64,000 nucleotides of DNA from an uncultured Sphingomonadaceae bacterium. Lineage in GTDB: Bacteria > Pseudomonadota > Alphaproteobacteria > Sphingomonadales > Sphingomonadaceae. The position numbers and the translations under genes are program-made. The number at the start of each line of letters is the position of its first letter. Positions within the stretch are counted from its first letter, which is position 1. Below are positions 24,951 through 34,416 of this stretch, piece after piece. The stretch is taken from NCBI GenBank assembly GCA_947499975.1, contig CANMQE010000001.1, positions 1 through 64,000 on the forward strand. Reading direction: 5' to 3'. A model generated the notes under the pieces. It did no database searches. It was given only the letters and a program-made list of their open reading frames with translations, and was not told the origin of the DNA.

Positions 24951-27692
24951 ATGACCAGCATGACAACCGGCCTAGCCGGTTTTTCGCGCAAATGCCTGTG
25001 TGGCGTTGCCGCAATCGCTCTTGCCACCCCCATTGCCGCATTCGCGCAGGACGAAGCTGAAACCGGCCAGGACATCTATCCTGACGAAGCCGGGGAAGAC
25101 AGCAACCAGGGCAATGCCATTATCGTTACTGCTACCAAGCGTGAACAGACGTTGCAGGAAGTGCCCGTTGCCGTTTCCGTGACCAGCGCCGAAACGCTGG
25201 AGCGTGACCAGATCCGCGACATCAAGGATCTTCAGACGGTCGTGCCTTCGCTTACCGTGGGCCAGCGCCAGTCCTCCGCCAACACCGGCTTCTTCATCCG
25301 CGGCTTCGGCAACGGCGCGAACAACGCCGGTATCGAACCCTCGGTCGGCGTGTTCATCGACGGCGTCTATCGCAGCCGCACCGCGTCCTCCATCAGCGAT
25401 CTGCCCAATGTGCAGCGTATCGAGGTGCTGCGCGGGCCGCAGTCCACGCTGTTCGGCAAGAACGCTTCTGCCGGCGTCATCTCCGTCACCACGGAAGAGC
25501 CGCAGTTCAACTTCGGCGGATCGACCGAGCTTACCTATGGCAATTACGATGCCATCGTGGCGCGCGCCTATGTCACCGGCCCGCTCTCGGAAAACGTGGC
25601 TGTCAGCGTTGCAGGCGGCCTGAACAAGCGTGACGGTTTCCTGGATGATCTGGGTACCGGCACCGATGCCAACGACCGCGATCGCTGGTATACACGTGGC
25701 CAGGTGCTGATCGACAACGGCACCGATCTCAGCTTCCGCGTGATCGCCGATTACGACAGCATCGACGAAATCTGCTGCGGCGTGGTGAACGTGCAGAACG
25801 GCCCGGCCACGGCTGCCGTGCTGGGCGTTGGCGGCCAGGTTACGGATCCCAGCGATCCCTTCGCCGACATCATCTACAGCAATTTCGATTCCACCAACGA
25901 CATCAAGAATTACGGCGTATCGGGCCAGCTGGATTACGATATCGGTGATTTCACCTTCACCTCCATTACCGCCAGCCGCACCACCGAAGCCGTGACCTTT
26001 CAGGATTCGGACTTCACCAGCGCCGACCTGATCTTTCCCAACTCGCAGGATCTGCGGATCGACACCTTCACGCAGGAATTCCGCATCGCCGGTTCCATCG
26101 GTGACCGTATCGACCTGTTGCTGGGTGCGTTCTACATCAACGAGGACGTCGATCAGGAAAACCAGCTGCTCTACGGCGACGATTTCCGCAACTACGCCAA
26201 TCTCGTGGTGGCCAGCCAGTCAGGCGGCGCCTTCACGCTGTTCCCCAGCGCGGTGGCTCCGGGCGCGGTGCCGCTGGAACAGGTATTCAGCCAGGCATTC
26301 GGCCAGAACTTCGTCGGCTCCTTCTTCAACGCAGGGCAGGGCTTCACCGAGGATTATACCCTCGCTTCCGAGGCCTATTCCTTGTTCGGCCAGGTCGATT
26401 TCGAGATCTTCGACGGTCTCGTGCTGACGCTGGGCGGCAATTATACCGACGACAGCAAGACTTTCACGCAGAACGCCGTTTCGACCGACGTCTTCTCGTC
26501 GATCGATTTCGATGCCCCGCAGCTTGCACCGTTCCGCGGGCAGGTGCTGGGCCAGGGCTTCGTGTCTGAGGCCGTCGGGCAGGTTCTGGGCCTCGGCCGC
26601 GGTGCTACCGCGGCTGAAGTGCAGGCGTTTGCCACCTCCGGCCCCGCGGCATTCCAGGCTTTCCAGCAGATCCAGTTGCAGGCCGGGCAGTTCGCCCAGG
26701 CCAATGCCAACAATCCGCTGGCAAACCCGCTGAACCCGCTGCGCGCGCTGCAGTTCCTGCCGCCGTTCCTTGCCGTTCCCAATGCGGTGGAAGATGGCGA
26801 AATCAGCGACGACAACTTCAGCTACACCGTGCGGCTAGCCTATGACGTGACGCCGGATGTGAACATCTATGCAAGCTACGCCACGGGCTTCAAGGCCAGC
26901 TCGGTGAATCTGTCGCGAGATGCGCGGCCTTCGCCGGCGGATCGCGATGCGATCATCGCTTCCGGGCTGAACCTGCCGAACCTCACTTTCGGTTCCCGCT
27001 TTGCAGGGCCGGAAGAGTCCAAGGTGATGGAAGTTGGCGTGAAGGCCAATTTCGATGCCTTCTCGGCCAACCTCACCGTTTTCGACCAGGAGATCGAGGG
27101 CTTCCAGTCCAACATCTTCACCGGATCCGGCTTTGTGCTTGCCAATGCGGGCAGCCAGTCGACCTGGGGCGTGGAATTCGAAAGCACGTTCTTCCCCACG
27201 CCGGACCTGACGCTGAACGCGGCGGTGACCTATCTCGATCCTACGTTCGACAGCTTCGAGCAGTCGGCACAGGGCGATATCTCGGGCACCCGTCCCTCCG
27301 GCATCCCGGAATGGACCGTGATCGTTGGCGCGCAATACGAAGCTGAAGTCGGCAACGGCCTCCTCATCCCGCGCGTGAACTACTTCTGGTCTTCCGAAAC
27401 GCAGCTGGTGGAAGGCCTGCCCGCCTTCGCCGTTCGCGGACCGGATGGAACAATCGTGGATGGCGCTCCGGCAATCGAGGCAGGTCTGCCGTTCACCTCG
27501 CAGGTGGACAACCTCACCGCCTCGCTCACCTACGAGTTGGATTCCGGCCTTTCCCTGTCCGTCTGGGGTCGTAACCTGACCGACGACCGGAACCTTGGCA
27601 CGGTGTTCGATACCCCGGCGCAGCCGCTCAGCGTCTCCGGCTATCCGAACGATCCGCGCACCTACGGCATCACAGGTCGTTTCCGCTGGTAA
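24951..27692 (+). CDS. TonB-dependent receptor
   Basis: 913 aa from ATG 24951, which has GGAG six bases upstream; in-frame ATGs at 24900 and 24939 are less well placed. Signal peptide ending AFAQ (about 33). TonB-box-like AIIVTATKR (56-64), plug with TGFFIRGFGNG, SVGVFIDGVYRSR and RGPQSTLFGKNASAGVI, then a long barrel with an Ala/Gln-rich extracellular insertion (about 540-600) and terminus GRFRW. This is the sphingomonad type of unknown-substrate receptor often linked to aromatic or polycyclic compounds; no catabolic gene is adjacent, and a strong terminator makes it monocistronic. Confidence 0.94.
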   Translation: MTSMTTGLAGFSRKCLCGVAAIALATPIAAFAQDEAETGQDIYPDEAGEDSNQGNAIIVTATKREQTLQEVPVAVSVTSAETLERDQIRDIKDLQTVVPSLTVGQRQSSANTGFFIRGFGNGANNAGIEPSVGVFIDGVYRSRTASSISDLPNVQRIEVLRGPQSTLFGKNASAGVISVTTEEPQFNFGGSTELTYGNYDAIVARAYVTGPLSENVAVSVAGGLNKRDGFLDDLGTGTDANDRDRWYTRGQVLIDNGTDLSFRVIADYDSIDEICCGVVNVQNGPATAAVLGVGGQVTDPSDPFADIIYSNFDSTNDIKNYGVSGQLDYDIGDFTFTSITASRTTEAVTFQDSDFTSADLIFPNSQDLRIDTFTQEFRIAGSIGDRIDLLLGAFYINEDVDQENQLLYGDDFRNYANLVVASQSGGAFTLFPSAVAPGAVPLEQVFSQAFGQNFVGSFFNAGQGFTEDYTLASEAYSLFGQVDFEIFDGLVLTLGGNYTDDSKTFTQNAVSTDVFSSIDFDAPQLAPFRGQVLGQGFVSEAVGQVLGLGRGATAAEVQAFATSGPAAFQAFQQIQLQAGQFAQANANNPLANPLNPLRALQFLPPFLAVPNAVEDGEISDDNFSYTVRLAYDVTPDVNIYASYATGFKASSVNLSRDARPSPADRDAIIASGLNLPNLTFGSRFAGPEESKVMEVGVKANFDAFSANLTVFDQEIEGFQSNIFTGSGFVLANAGSQSTWGVEFESTFFPTPDLTLNAAVTYLDPTFDSFEQSAQGDISGTRPSGIPEWTVIVGAQYEAEVGNGLLIPRVNYFWSSETQLVEGLPAFAVRGPDGTIVDGAPAIEAGLPFTSQVDNLTASLTYELDSGLSLSVWGRNLTDDRNLGTVFDTPAQPLSVSGYPNDPRTYGITGRFRW

Positions 27693-27716
27693 GTTGCCGG
27701 AAACATTTATAATTTC

Positions 27717-27747
27717 GAAAAGGGGGCTGTAACGGCCCCCTTTTTTT
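27717..27747 (+). terminator. Rho-independent terminator of the TonB receptor
   Basis: A ten-pair stem AAAAGGGGGC/GCCCCCTTTT with a seven-base loop is followed by a run of T, 25 bases after the receptor stop. Confidence 0.92.
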
Positions 27748-27816
27748 GTCGCGGGCTTGCGCAGCCTTTTGTTTTGTGATGCTTTCCTGCCCTTCAACAG
27801 GGAAGGGATTAGCATA

Positions 27817-28299
27817 ATGCAGTACGGCGGTTTTTGGATCAGGGTTGGCGCCTATCTGATCGACATCATCATTCTTCTCGTCGGAATGTCGATTATCCAG
27901 GCCATCACCGGGATCGACCTGGGGACGAATTACAGCGCACAATTTAACGAGGCGATGGTATCGGGCGGCAATACGCAAGGCGCTAGCGCGGTGGGCCAGC
28001 TGCTGGGCCTGATAATCGGTATTGCCTATTTCGCGGGCCTCGAGTCGTCTGCCTGGCAGGCGACCATCGGCAAGAAGGCGCTGGGCCTGGTGGTGACGGA
28101 CACGGGGGGCAACCGCATCAGCTTCCTGCGCGCAATCGGTCGCTATTTCGCCAAGATCCTGTCCGGTATAATCCTGCTCATCGGATACATCATGGTTGCC
28201 TTTACCGAGAAGAAGCAGGGCCTGCACGACATGATCGCCAGCACGCTGGTGGTGAAGGGCCGTCCCGGCGAACACGAGACCGCTGGCGTGTTCGAATAA
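27817..28299 (+). CDS. RDD-family membrane protein
   Basis: 160 aa from ATG 27817 with a GGAAGGG ribosome site; 20 extra in-frame codons upstream overlap the terminator region and are rejected. RDD domain: GGFWIRVGAYLIDIIILL at the start (R8, D15), a second helix about 62-80, ATIGKKALGLVVTD in the loop and GQRR-like RAIGRYFAKILSG before the last helix. Function of the family is unknown (ion exchange proposed for some). Ten bases separate it from the DUF805 gene, so one operon is likely. Confidence 0.88.
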   Translation: MQYGGFWIRVGAYLIDIIILLVGMSIIQAITGIDLGTNYSAQFNEAMVSGGNTQGASAVGQLLGLIIGIAYFAGLESSAWQATIGKKALGLVVTDTGGNRISFLRAIGRYFAKILSGIILLIGYIMVAFTEKKQGLHDMIASTLVVKGRPGEHETAGVFE

Positions 28300-28308
28300 G
28301 CTCACTGG

Positions 28309-28812
28309 ATGAAGCGATCGGTAATCGAATGGATGATCCTGCCACTGCGGCGCTACGCGGATTTTCGCGGGCGTTCGCGGCGGGCAGAGTTCTGGTGGTG
28401 GACGCTGGCCTACATCCTCGTCACTGTCGCGCTGATCGCCGTCATGTTCTCCGGCTTTCCTTGGGATGCGGTTGGCAGCGACGGGCAGGATGTGCCGCTA
28501 CCCGATCCCGAAGATGGTCCATTCGCTGTTTTCGGCGTGGGCACCTGGATTGGCGGCGTACTGTATTTCCTGTTCTGGGCCGGCACGATCGTCACCTCGC
28601 TGGCGGTGACTGTGCGGCGGTTGCACGATCGCGGTATCTCAGGCTGGTGGTATGGCGGCCTGCTGATCGCCAACTTCATTCCGCTGGTAAATATCCTCAC
28701 CGTCTTCGGCTTCATCGCGCTGCTAGTTATCTGCGCCTTCCCCGGCCAGAAGGGGCCAAACCGCTGGGGTCCGGATCCCAAGGACCCTTCCGAAGCCTAC
28801 GTCTTCGAATAG
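28309..28812 (+). CDS. DUF805 membrane protein
   Basis: 167 aa. DUF805 signature at the N-terminus (RYADFRGRSRRAEFWWW, about 14-30), then three further helices, with the RRLHDRGISGWWYGGLL motif at about 103-119 and FPGQKGPNRWGPDP near the C-terminus. Inner-membrane protein of unknown function. It follows the RDD gene by ten bases and is convergent with the ABC permease, whose stop lies one base away. Confidence 0.9.
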   Translation: MKRSVIEWMILPLRRYADFRGRSRRAEFWWWTLAYILVTVALIAVMFSGFPWDAVGSDGQDVPLPDPEDGPFAVFGVGTWIGGVLYFLFWAGTIVTSLAVTVRRLHDRGISGWWYGGLLIANFIPLVNILTVFGFIALLVICAFPGQKGPNRWGPDPKDPSEAYVFE

Positions 28813-28813
28813 G

Positions 28814-31321
28814 CTAGAGCGAGCGCAGCGTCTGCGCCGGGCGTGCCCGCAGCAGCGGCAGCGAAGCGCCAAGGGCAAAAAGCAGCACCAGCAGCAATCC
28901 GCCGCCAAGAACTGCCAGGATCTCGCCCCAGTCGGGTAGCCATTCGAACTCGAACATCTGCACGATCACCAGCCAGGCGACGCCGCTGCCCAGCGCCAGT
29001 GCCACCACCGCCAGCACCGCTGCCAGCAGGCCGAACTCTGCAAATTGCAGCGCCAGCAACTGCTTGCGGCTGGCACCCAGCACGCGGAGGATCACGGTAT
29101 CGTAAATGCGCGCGGCACGGGCAGCGGCGATCGCGCCCAGCAGCACGGCAATGCCCGCCAGCACCGCCACGGATGCGGCGGCAAGGATAGCCAGGCTCAC
29201 CTGATCGAGGATGGTGCGCGCCTCGTTCAGGATCGGGCCGACCTCGATCACGCTGGACGACGGGAAAGCGCCCACCAGCGCCCGCAGCAACCCGCTGGCC
29301 TGCGTGCCTTCGGGAAGATCGATGGTGGCCGCCAGATTGTGCGGCGCATTCTCGAAAGTATTGGCGGAGAATACCCAGACATTGTTGAAGCCGAGGCTTT
29401 CCCAGTCGATCCTGCGGGTATTGGCAACGCGCGCGGTGAAATCCACGCCCAGAACGTTGATCGTCACCATGTCTCCGATGGAAATATCGGCGGCAGTGGC
29501 CAGTTCTTCATCTACTGAGACAAGCGGCTCACCGCTATAGCCTTCTTCCCACCAATCGCCCGCTGTCACCACGTTTCCGCTCGGCACGCTGTCGGAATAG
29601 GTCAGCCCGCGTTCGCCGCGCAGGCCCCACGTTCCCTCGCGATCCTCTATGTCGGCAACGCGCGTCATGCTGCCTTCCGGCCCGAAGGCGACGATGGACC
29701 CGCGCAAGGTGGGCACTGTCTCCACCGCAGCATCCGCCGAAACACTACCTACGAGGGCGCGAAACTCGTCCACCCCGTCACGCGGCACGTCCAGCACGAA
29801 ATAGTCCGGTGCCATTTCCGGCACGGACTGCTGGATATTGCCATTGAGGCTGCTTTGCACGCCCGCCAGCAGCACGAAGGCGGAAAGACCAAAGCCCAGC
29901 GCCGTCACCAGCGATCCGGTGGCAGCACCGGGGCGGTGCAGGTTTGCCAGCGCGGCGCGGGCAATGGGATCGGAAGGGCGGGGCACGCGGGCTGCGGCCC
30001 AGCGAATGGCGCGGCCCAGCAGCGCCAGGAATGCGAGGATGGCGACAGCGCCGCCAAGGAACAGCGCGGTAAGCGCGGGGTTGTTCGAGCCCAGCAGCGC
30101 CAGAACCACGATGCCGCCAATGCCGAGGCCGACAGGCAGCAGCGCGCCGCGCCATTGCTGCGCCAACGGAGAAACGCGCGCACGCATCAGCGCCATCGCG
30201 GGAAACCGTTTAGCCCGCGCCAGCGGAGGCGCGGCGAACACCAGTGCCACCAGCAGGCCGAATGCAGCGGCCCGTAGCAGGGCCAGCGGGTCGAGTACGA
30301 ATTCCGTGGTGACAGGCAGCAGCGATCCCAGAGCACCCGCCAGCAGGGGCGTAACCAGCACGCCCGCCAGCAACCCGGCCACCGCGCCAACAAGGGCTGC
30401 CGTGCCGATTTCCAACGCGTAAATGCGGGTGATATCCTGCGAGGTCGCGCCAAGAATCTTGAAGGTGGCGATCGAATTGCGCCGCGCTTCCAGATAGGAA
30501 TTCACCCCGCCGCCGATGCCGATACCGGCGATTACCAATGCCGCGAGGCCCACCAGCGTCAGGAATTCGCCCATGCGGCTGACGAAGCGATCTGCACCGG
30601 GCGATGCGCGGTTGCGCGTGCGCAGATCGAAGGGGCTGTCGGGGAAGGCCTCCTCCAAGGCCTCTGCCACTTCGTCGGGGTCCTGATTGCCATCGAAGGC
30701 AATGCGGGTCTTGGTCTGATACATCGATCCGGGCGCGATCAGTCCTGCGGCCTCCGGCAGATCGAGTGGCACGATTACGGTCTGCCCCAGGGCAAAGCCC
30801 TCGGAAAGCCTGTCAGGCTCCTCCGCAATGATGCCCGCCACCGTCACGTGCTGCGTGCCCAGCGTGATGGTGTCGCCGGTGGCGGCATCCAGCCGCTCTG
30901 CCGCGCCGGGCGCAAGATAGGCTTCGCCTGCAGCAGGCGCGCCTGCCGCGTTGCCGCCTTCCAGCAGCAATTCGCCATACATGGGATAGTTGGGCGCAAC
31001 CGCCTTCAATTCCACCGGAACGGCAGCATCGGGCGTGGTGGCCATGGCCTGCAGGCGATATCCGGGAGACGTGGTGCCAAGCTCTTCAAGATAGGCCATC
31101 TCGCCGGGATCGGGCATGCGCTGCCACAGCTCCACCTCCAGATCGCCGCCAAGGATCGTCTGTCCCTGGTTGTCGAGCTCGCTCTGGATGGCGGAGGTGA
31201 GGCTGCCGATCGCAGCCAGCGCGCCCACGCCCAGGAACAGGCACACCAGCAGCAGCCGCAGGCCGCGAAAGCCGCTGGCAAGATCGCGCTTGGCGATGGT
31301 CCAGGCCGTGCCCCAGCTCAT
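28814..31321 (-). CDS. FtsX-like ABC transporter permease (YbbP type)
   Basis: 835 aa from ATG 31321, which lies five bases after the ATPase stop; the frame is open further into that gene but MSWGTAWTIAKRDL is the expected beginning. Two FtsX-type domains with a MacB-like periplasmic region after the first helix (RGLRLLLVCLFLGVGALAA), permease cores at about 260-440 (GRM.E.LTLVGLAALVIAGIGIGG) and 700-830 (VAVLAGIAVLLGAIAAARAA). With the upstream ATPase and the divergent TesA-like esterase it forms the ybbAP-tesA arrangement known from E. coli, linked to export or detoxification of hydrophobic molecules. Confidence 0.92.
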   Translation of the reverse strand: MSWGTAWTIAKRDLASGFRGLRLLLVCLFLGVGALAAIGSLTSAIQSELDNQGQTILGGDLEVELWQRMPDPGEMAYLEELGTTSPGYRLQAMATTPDAAVPVELKAVAPNYPMYGELLLEGGNAAGAPAAGEAYLAPGAAERLDAATGDTITLGTQHVTVAGIIAEEPDRLSEGFALGQTVIVPLDLPEAAGLIAPGSMYQTKTRIAFDGNQDPDEVAEALEEAFPDSPFDLRTRNRASPGADRFVSRMGEFLTLVGLAALVIAGIGIGGGVNSYLEARRNSIATFKILGATSQDITRIYALEIGTAALVGAVAGLLAGVLVTPLLAGALGSLLPVTTEFVLDPLALLRAAAFGLLVALVFAAPPLARAKRFPAMALMRARVSPLAQQWRGALLPVGLGIGGIVVLALLGSNNPALTALFLGGAVAILAFLALLGRAIRWAAARVPRPSDPIARAALANLHRPGAATGSLVTALGFGLSAFVLLAGVQSSLNGNIQQSVPEMAPDYFVLDVPRDGVDEFRALVGSVSADAAVETVPTLRGSIVAFGPEGSMTRVADIEDREGTWGLRGERGLTYSDSVPSGNVVTAGDWWEEGYSGEPLVSVDEELATAADISIGDMVTINVLGVDFTARVANTRRIDWESLGFNNVWVFSANTFENAPHNLAATIDLPEGTQASGLLRALVGAFPSSSVIEVGPILNEARTILDQVSLAILAAASVAVLAGIAVLLGAIAAARAARIYDTVILRVLGASRKQLLALQFAEFGLLAAVLAVVALALGSGVAWLVIVQMFEFEWLPDWGEILAVLGGGLLLVLLFALGASLPLLRARPAQTLRSL

Positions 31322-31326
31322 AGCGA

Positions 31327-32055
31327 TCAAGCTGGCTCGGCGCTGGTGATTTTGGAGGTGCCGGTTGTATCGGTGGCAATCTGCCCGTCGCCCAGCGTCA
31401 CCACCCTGTGGCACATTTCAGCCAGGTGCTTGTCATGCGTGATGATCACCAGCGTCGCGCCGGTTTCTTCGCGGCGGCGGAACAACACGTCCACCACGCT
31501 GTCTCCGGTGCTGGCGTCGAGATTGCCGGTCGGTTCGTCAGCGAAGATCAGCGGCGGGCGTGAGGCGATGGCGCGCGCGATGGCGACGCGCTGCTGCTCT
31601 CCGCCGGAAAGCTGTGCCGGATAATGGGTAAGGCGATGGCCCAGGCCTACCGATTCCAGTTCCGCACTGGCGCGATCCCACGCGGACTTGTCGCCCGCCA
31701 GTTCCATCGGCACGGCCACGTTTTCTATCGCGGTCATGGTGGGTAGCAGGTGAAAGGCCTGCAGCACGATGCCGATCCGGCCACGCCGGGCCATGGCCAG
31801 CGCGTCCTCGTCCAATGCGGTGAAATCTTCCCCGGCCACCAACAGGGAACCGGACGTGGCCTGCTCCAGCCCCGAAAGCACCGACATCAGCGAGCTCTTG
31901 CCGCTGCCTGAGGGGCCGAGAAGGGCGAGCGTTTCGCCCGGCATGACCTCCAGATCGATGCCGCGCAGGATCTCCACCGCGGCTGGCCCCTCGCCGAGGG
32001 TCAATCGCAGGTCTTTGGCGGAGATGACGGGTTTTGCGCTGTCAGGACTTGTCAC
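31327..32055 (-). CDS. ybbA: ABC transporter ATP-binding protein (YbbA type)
   Basis: 242 aa. Walker A GPSGSGKSS (about 48-56), Q-loop VLQAFHLLP, signature LSGGEQQR, Walker B LIFADEPTGNLD and H-loop THD, all intact; LolD/MacB-like subgroup. It powers the FtsX-like permease encoded five bases downstream. Divergent from the TesA-like lipoprotein gene with only 27 bases between the start codons, so promoters must overlap. Confidence 0.94.
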   Translation of the reverse strand: MTSPDSAKPVISAKDLRLTLGEGPAAVEILRGIDLEVMPGETLALLGPSGSGKSSLMSVLSGLEQATSGSLLVAGEDFTALDEDALAMARRGRIGIVLQAFHLLPTMTAIENVAVPMELAGDKSAWDRASAELESVGLGHRLTHYPAQLSGGEQQRVAIARAIASRPPLIFADEPTGNLDASTGDSVVDVLFRRREETGATLVIITHDKHLAEMCHRVVTLGDGQIATDTTGTSKITSAEPA

Positions 32056-32082
32056 GCTGCGGCGATGGCATAGCTATACCGC

Positions 32083-32820
32083 ATGAGCAAGCCAGTCCTA
32101 AGTCGGTGGCCGCGCGCCATCCGCGCTTCGTCGATCATCGCACCCCTTTCGCTGGCGCTTGTCGCCTGCGGATCGGAAGCACCCGTGGCAGACCCGCAGC
32201 CGACAGCCGCGCCGTCTGCGCAGATGGCAGACCCGCTACCCGTGATGGGGGCGGAGCGGGTGATCCTGGGCTTTGGCGACAGCCTGATGGCGGGTTACGA
32301 CGTGGAAGAGCAGCAGGGCTATCCCGAGGTGCTGGAGCGTGCCCTGCGCGGGCGCGGCATCAATGCGCGCGTCATCGATGCGGGCGTTTCCGGCGATACC
32401 ACCGCGGCGGGCCGCCAGCGCATCGCCTTCGTGCTGGATAACGCGCAGGCCGATATCGACCTCGCGATCATCGAACTTGGCGGGAATGACCTGCTGCGCG
32501 GCATCCCGGTGATGCAGACGCGGGACAATCTCACCGCCATCATCGAGGAAGTGCAGGCCCGCGACATTCCCGTGTTGCTGATGGGCATGCGGGCTCCGCC
32601 CAATCTGGGCGCAGATTACGTGGGCGAGTTCGATGGACTGTATCCCGCGCTCGCCGAACAGTACGACACCGCGCTGGTGCCGTTCTTCATGGAGCCTGTG
32701 TACGATGATCCCGATCTGATGCAGGACGATCGCATTCATCCCACGGCGCAAGGTATCGAGGATATGGTTGCCGCTACGCTGGACGCGGTGGTGGCCGCTC
32801 TGCCGAAGTCGGACGACTAG
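32083..32820 (+). CDS. TesA-like SGNH/GDSL esterase, lipoprotein
   Basis: 245 aa. Lipobox SLALVAC (C29) predicts lipid anchoring, unlike soluble periplasmic E. coli TesA. Catalytic SGNH blocks: GFGDSLMAG (S67), DAGVSGDTT, ELGGNDLLRG and the D-x-x-H dyad DDRIHP. Arylesterase/lysophospholipase-type hydrolase acting on the outer face of a membrane. It shares a promoter region with ybbA and overlaps the convergent recF stop by four bases. Confidence 0.9.
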   Translation: MSKPVLSRWPRAIRASSIIAPLSLALVACGSEAPVADPQPTAAPSAQMADPLPVMGAERVILGFGDSLMAGYDVEEQQGYPEVLERALRGRGINARVIDAGVSGDTTAAGRQRIAFVLDNAQADIDLAIIELGGNDLLRGIPVMQTRDNLTAIIEEVQARDIPVLLMGMRAPPNLGADYVGEFDGLYPALAEQYDTALVPFFMEPVYDDPDLMQDDRIHPTAQGIEDMVAATLDAVVAALPKSDD

Positions 32821-33902
32821 AGCCGTTCCACCGTGCCGCCCGTCACCCGCCAGGTGGCTGCTTCATCCAGTATCGCGTCGAACGGGGCCCGTTCCGTCCC
32901 TGTCAGCCATACCTGCGTGCCGCTGGCGCGAAGTCTGTCGAACAATGCCTCCCGCCGCAGCGGGTCAAGATGAGCGGCGACTTCGTCCAGCAGCAGCACG
33001 CCGGGCCTGCCGCGCGCGGCCAGCTCTGCGTGGGCGAGAGTGATGGCCACCAGCATCGCCTTTTGCTCTCCGGTCGAACATTCCGCGGCCGGCATGTGCT
33101 TGCCGGCCATCACCACGCCCAGCTCGTCTCGATGGGGGCCTGACAGCGTGCGCTGCGCCGCGCGATCGCGTGCGCGCCCACCGCGCAACTGGCTGGCAAG
33201 GGCTTCGCAGGTCAGTTCACCGCCGGGGTCGTAGCTTAGCAGCGGGCGGGCGAACGGCGCTTCGGGCAGTTCCGCTAGCCGGTGCGAGAGCGCGCCCACC
33301 AGCCGCGCGCGGCCCTGCGCCAGTGCGGCGCCCACTTCGGCCATCTGCGCCTCTATCGAATCGAGCCAGGTCGGATCGGGCTCTCGCTCGTCCGAAAGCA
33401 GCTTGTTGCGTTCGCGATGGGCTGCCTCGTATCGGCTGGCGTTGCGCGCATGGGCCGGCTCCAGCGCCACGGCAAGGCGATCCATGTAGCGGCGGCGCGC
33501 ACCTGCGCTGTCGGCAAACAGCCGATCCATCGCCGGGGTCAACCAGCCCATGGCCAGCCATTCACCCAGGCTGATGGCAGTCGCCTCTGCCCCGTTGACC
33601 TGCACGATGCGACGTCCCGGCCTCTCCGGCGCCATTCCCGTGCCCAGCTTCACCGGCTCTCCGCCATCGCCGATATCCAGCGTCACGCTGGCAGCAAAAC
33701 CGCCTTTTCCCAAGTGGGAGGCCATGTCTGCCAGCGCCGCGCGCCGCATTCCGCGACCCGGTGCGAACAGGGATAGCGCTTCCAGCACATTAGTCTTTCC
33801 GGCGCCGTTTTCGCCCACGAGCAGGTTCAGCTGACGCGCGCCATCAAGCTGTGTGCCCACATGATTGCGGAAGGTCGAAAGGGTTATGCGATCGAGCGCC
33901 AT
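32817..33902 (-). CDS. recF: DNA replication and repair protein RecF
   Basis: 361 aa SMC-like ATPase. Walker A GENGAGKTN (about 30-38), a short coiled-coil/lobe II, signature region CSTGEQKAML and Walker B LLLDEVAAHLDP; all present. RecF loads RecA with RecO/RecR at gapped DNA. It is not next to dnaN or gyrB here, which is common in Sphingomonadales. Stop overlaps the esterase gene by four bases. Confidence 0.95.
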   Translation of the reverse strand: MALDRITLSTFRNHVGTQLDGARQLNLLVGENGAGKTNVLEALSLFAPGRGMRRAALADMASHLGKGGFAASVTLDIGDGGEPVKLGTGMAPERPGRRIVQVNGAEATAISLGEWLAMGWLTPAMDRLFADSAGARRRYMDRLAVALEPAHARNASRYEAAHRERNKLLSDEREPDPTWLDSIEAQMAEVGAALAQGRARLVGALSHRLAELPEAPFARPLLSYDPGGELTCEALASQLRGGRARDRAAQRTLSGPHRDELGVVMAGKHMPAAECSTGEQKAMLVAITLAHAELAARGRPGVLLLDEVAAHLDPLRREALFDRLRASGTQVWLTGTERAPFDAILDEAATWRVTGGTVERL

Positions 33903-33959
33903 GATGTCGCTGCAACCCCTAAGTCAGGCAGACACCCCACGCCACCGCTAATCCACTTC

Positions 33960-33999
33960 CCAAAACTTAGAAAAAATAACTACACTATGGTGTTGTTGG
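33960..33999. promoter_or_regulatory. Candidate PspF-binding enhancer upstream of 34-kb operon
   Basis: Starts CCAAAACTTAGAAAAA, contains CACTATGG and ends in TTGG. It is centred about 105 bases before the start expected from the sigma-54 promoter at 34057. The same blocks (CCAAGACTTGGGAAAA ... CACTATG ... TTGG) occur at the pspF/psp-operon enhancer position at 48919-48957, differing only by transitions in the first 16 bases. Confidence 0.45.
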
Positions 34000-34056
34000 T
34001 CGCTGAACCTTTCTCCCGCGTGAACAGGAATGGCAGAAAACTGGGTTTTTTCGAAA

Positions 34057-34073
34057 CTGGCACACCCTCTGCA
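34057..34073 (+). promoter_or_regulatory. Sigma-54 promoter
   Basis: CTGGCACACCCTCTGCA has the -24 GG (34059-34060) and -12 GC (34071-34072) elements with the required ten bases between, and the strong TGGCAC box. Transcription should begin near 34084, 43 bases before the first small ORF. Confidence 0.75.
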
Positions 34074-34126
34074 AAGACTAGGACATGGGACGAACCAGTT
34101 CCAATCTAACAATTGAGGGAAACAAA

Positions 34127-34255
34127 ATGACTTTCACGAATGACTTCTCCGCCCGCATCTCCGCCGCTCTGGCTGCCGTTGCCGTGACCACCACGATCCT
34201 CGTCAGCAGCTTTTCGACGCCGCAGGCCAGCATCCTCAGCAGCATCCTGGCCTGA
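34127..34255 (+). CDS. 42-aa single-helix membrane peptide
   Basis: ATG 34127 (GAGGG upstream) to TGA 34253-34255. A short polar head (MTFTNDFSARI) leads into one hydrophobic helix rich in Ala, Val and Thr (AALAAVAVTTTILVSSF), then a small-residue tail ending SSILA. It is a paralogue of the next ORF and resembles the 50-aa peptide heading the psp operon at 48651. It lies directly behind a sigma-54 promoter. No function is known to me; an envelope-stress role is inferred from context. Confidence 0.7.
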   Translation: MTFTNDFSARISAALAAVAVTTTILVSSFSTPQASILSSILA

Positions 34256-34293
34256 TCCATTCCAACCAACCCGAACACCAAAGGAGACTGACA

Positions 34294-34416
34294 ATGACCA
34301 ATGAATTCCAGAACAAGCTGATGGCCGGTTTTGCCGCCGTTGCCGTAACTCTCACCCTGCTGGTGAGCAGCTTTGCCAACCCCCATGCCACCACCGTCGC
34401 AGGCATCCTGGCATGA
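34294..34416 (+). CDS. 40-aa single-helix membrane peptide, paralogue
   Basis: ATG 34294 has an excellent ribosome site (AAGGAG, 7 bases) and ends at TGA 34414-34416. MTNEFQNKLMAGFAAVAVT, then LTLLVSSFANPHATTVAGILA; AAVAVT, LVSSF and the final ILA are shared with the 34127 peptide. The stop overlaps the start of the PspC-domain gene as ATGA, which ties the peptides to a Psp-type protein by translation coupling. Confidence 0.72.
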   Translation: MTNEFQNKLMAGFAAVAVTLTLLVSSFANPHATTVAGILA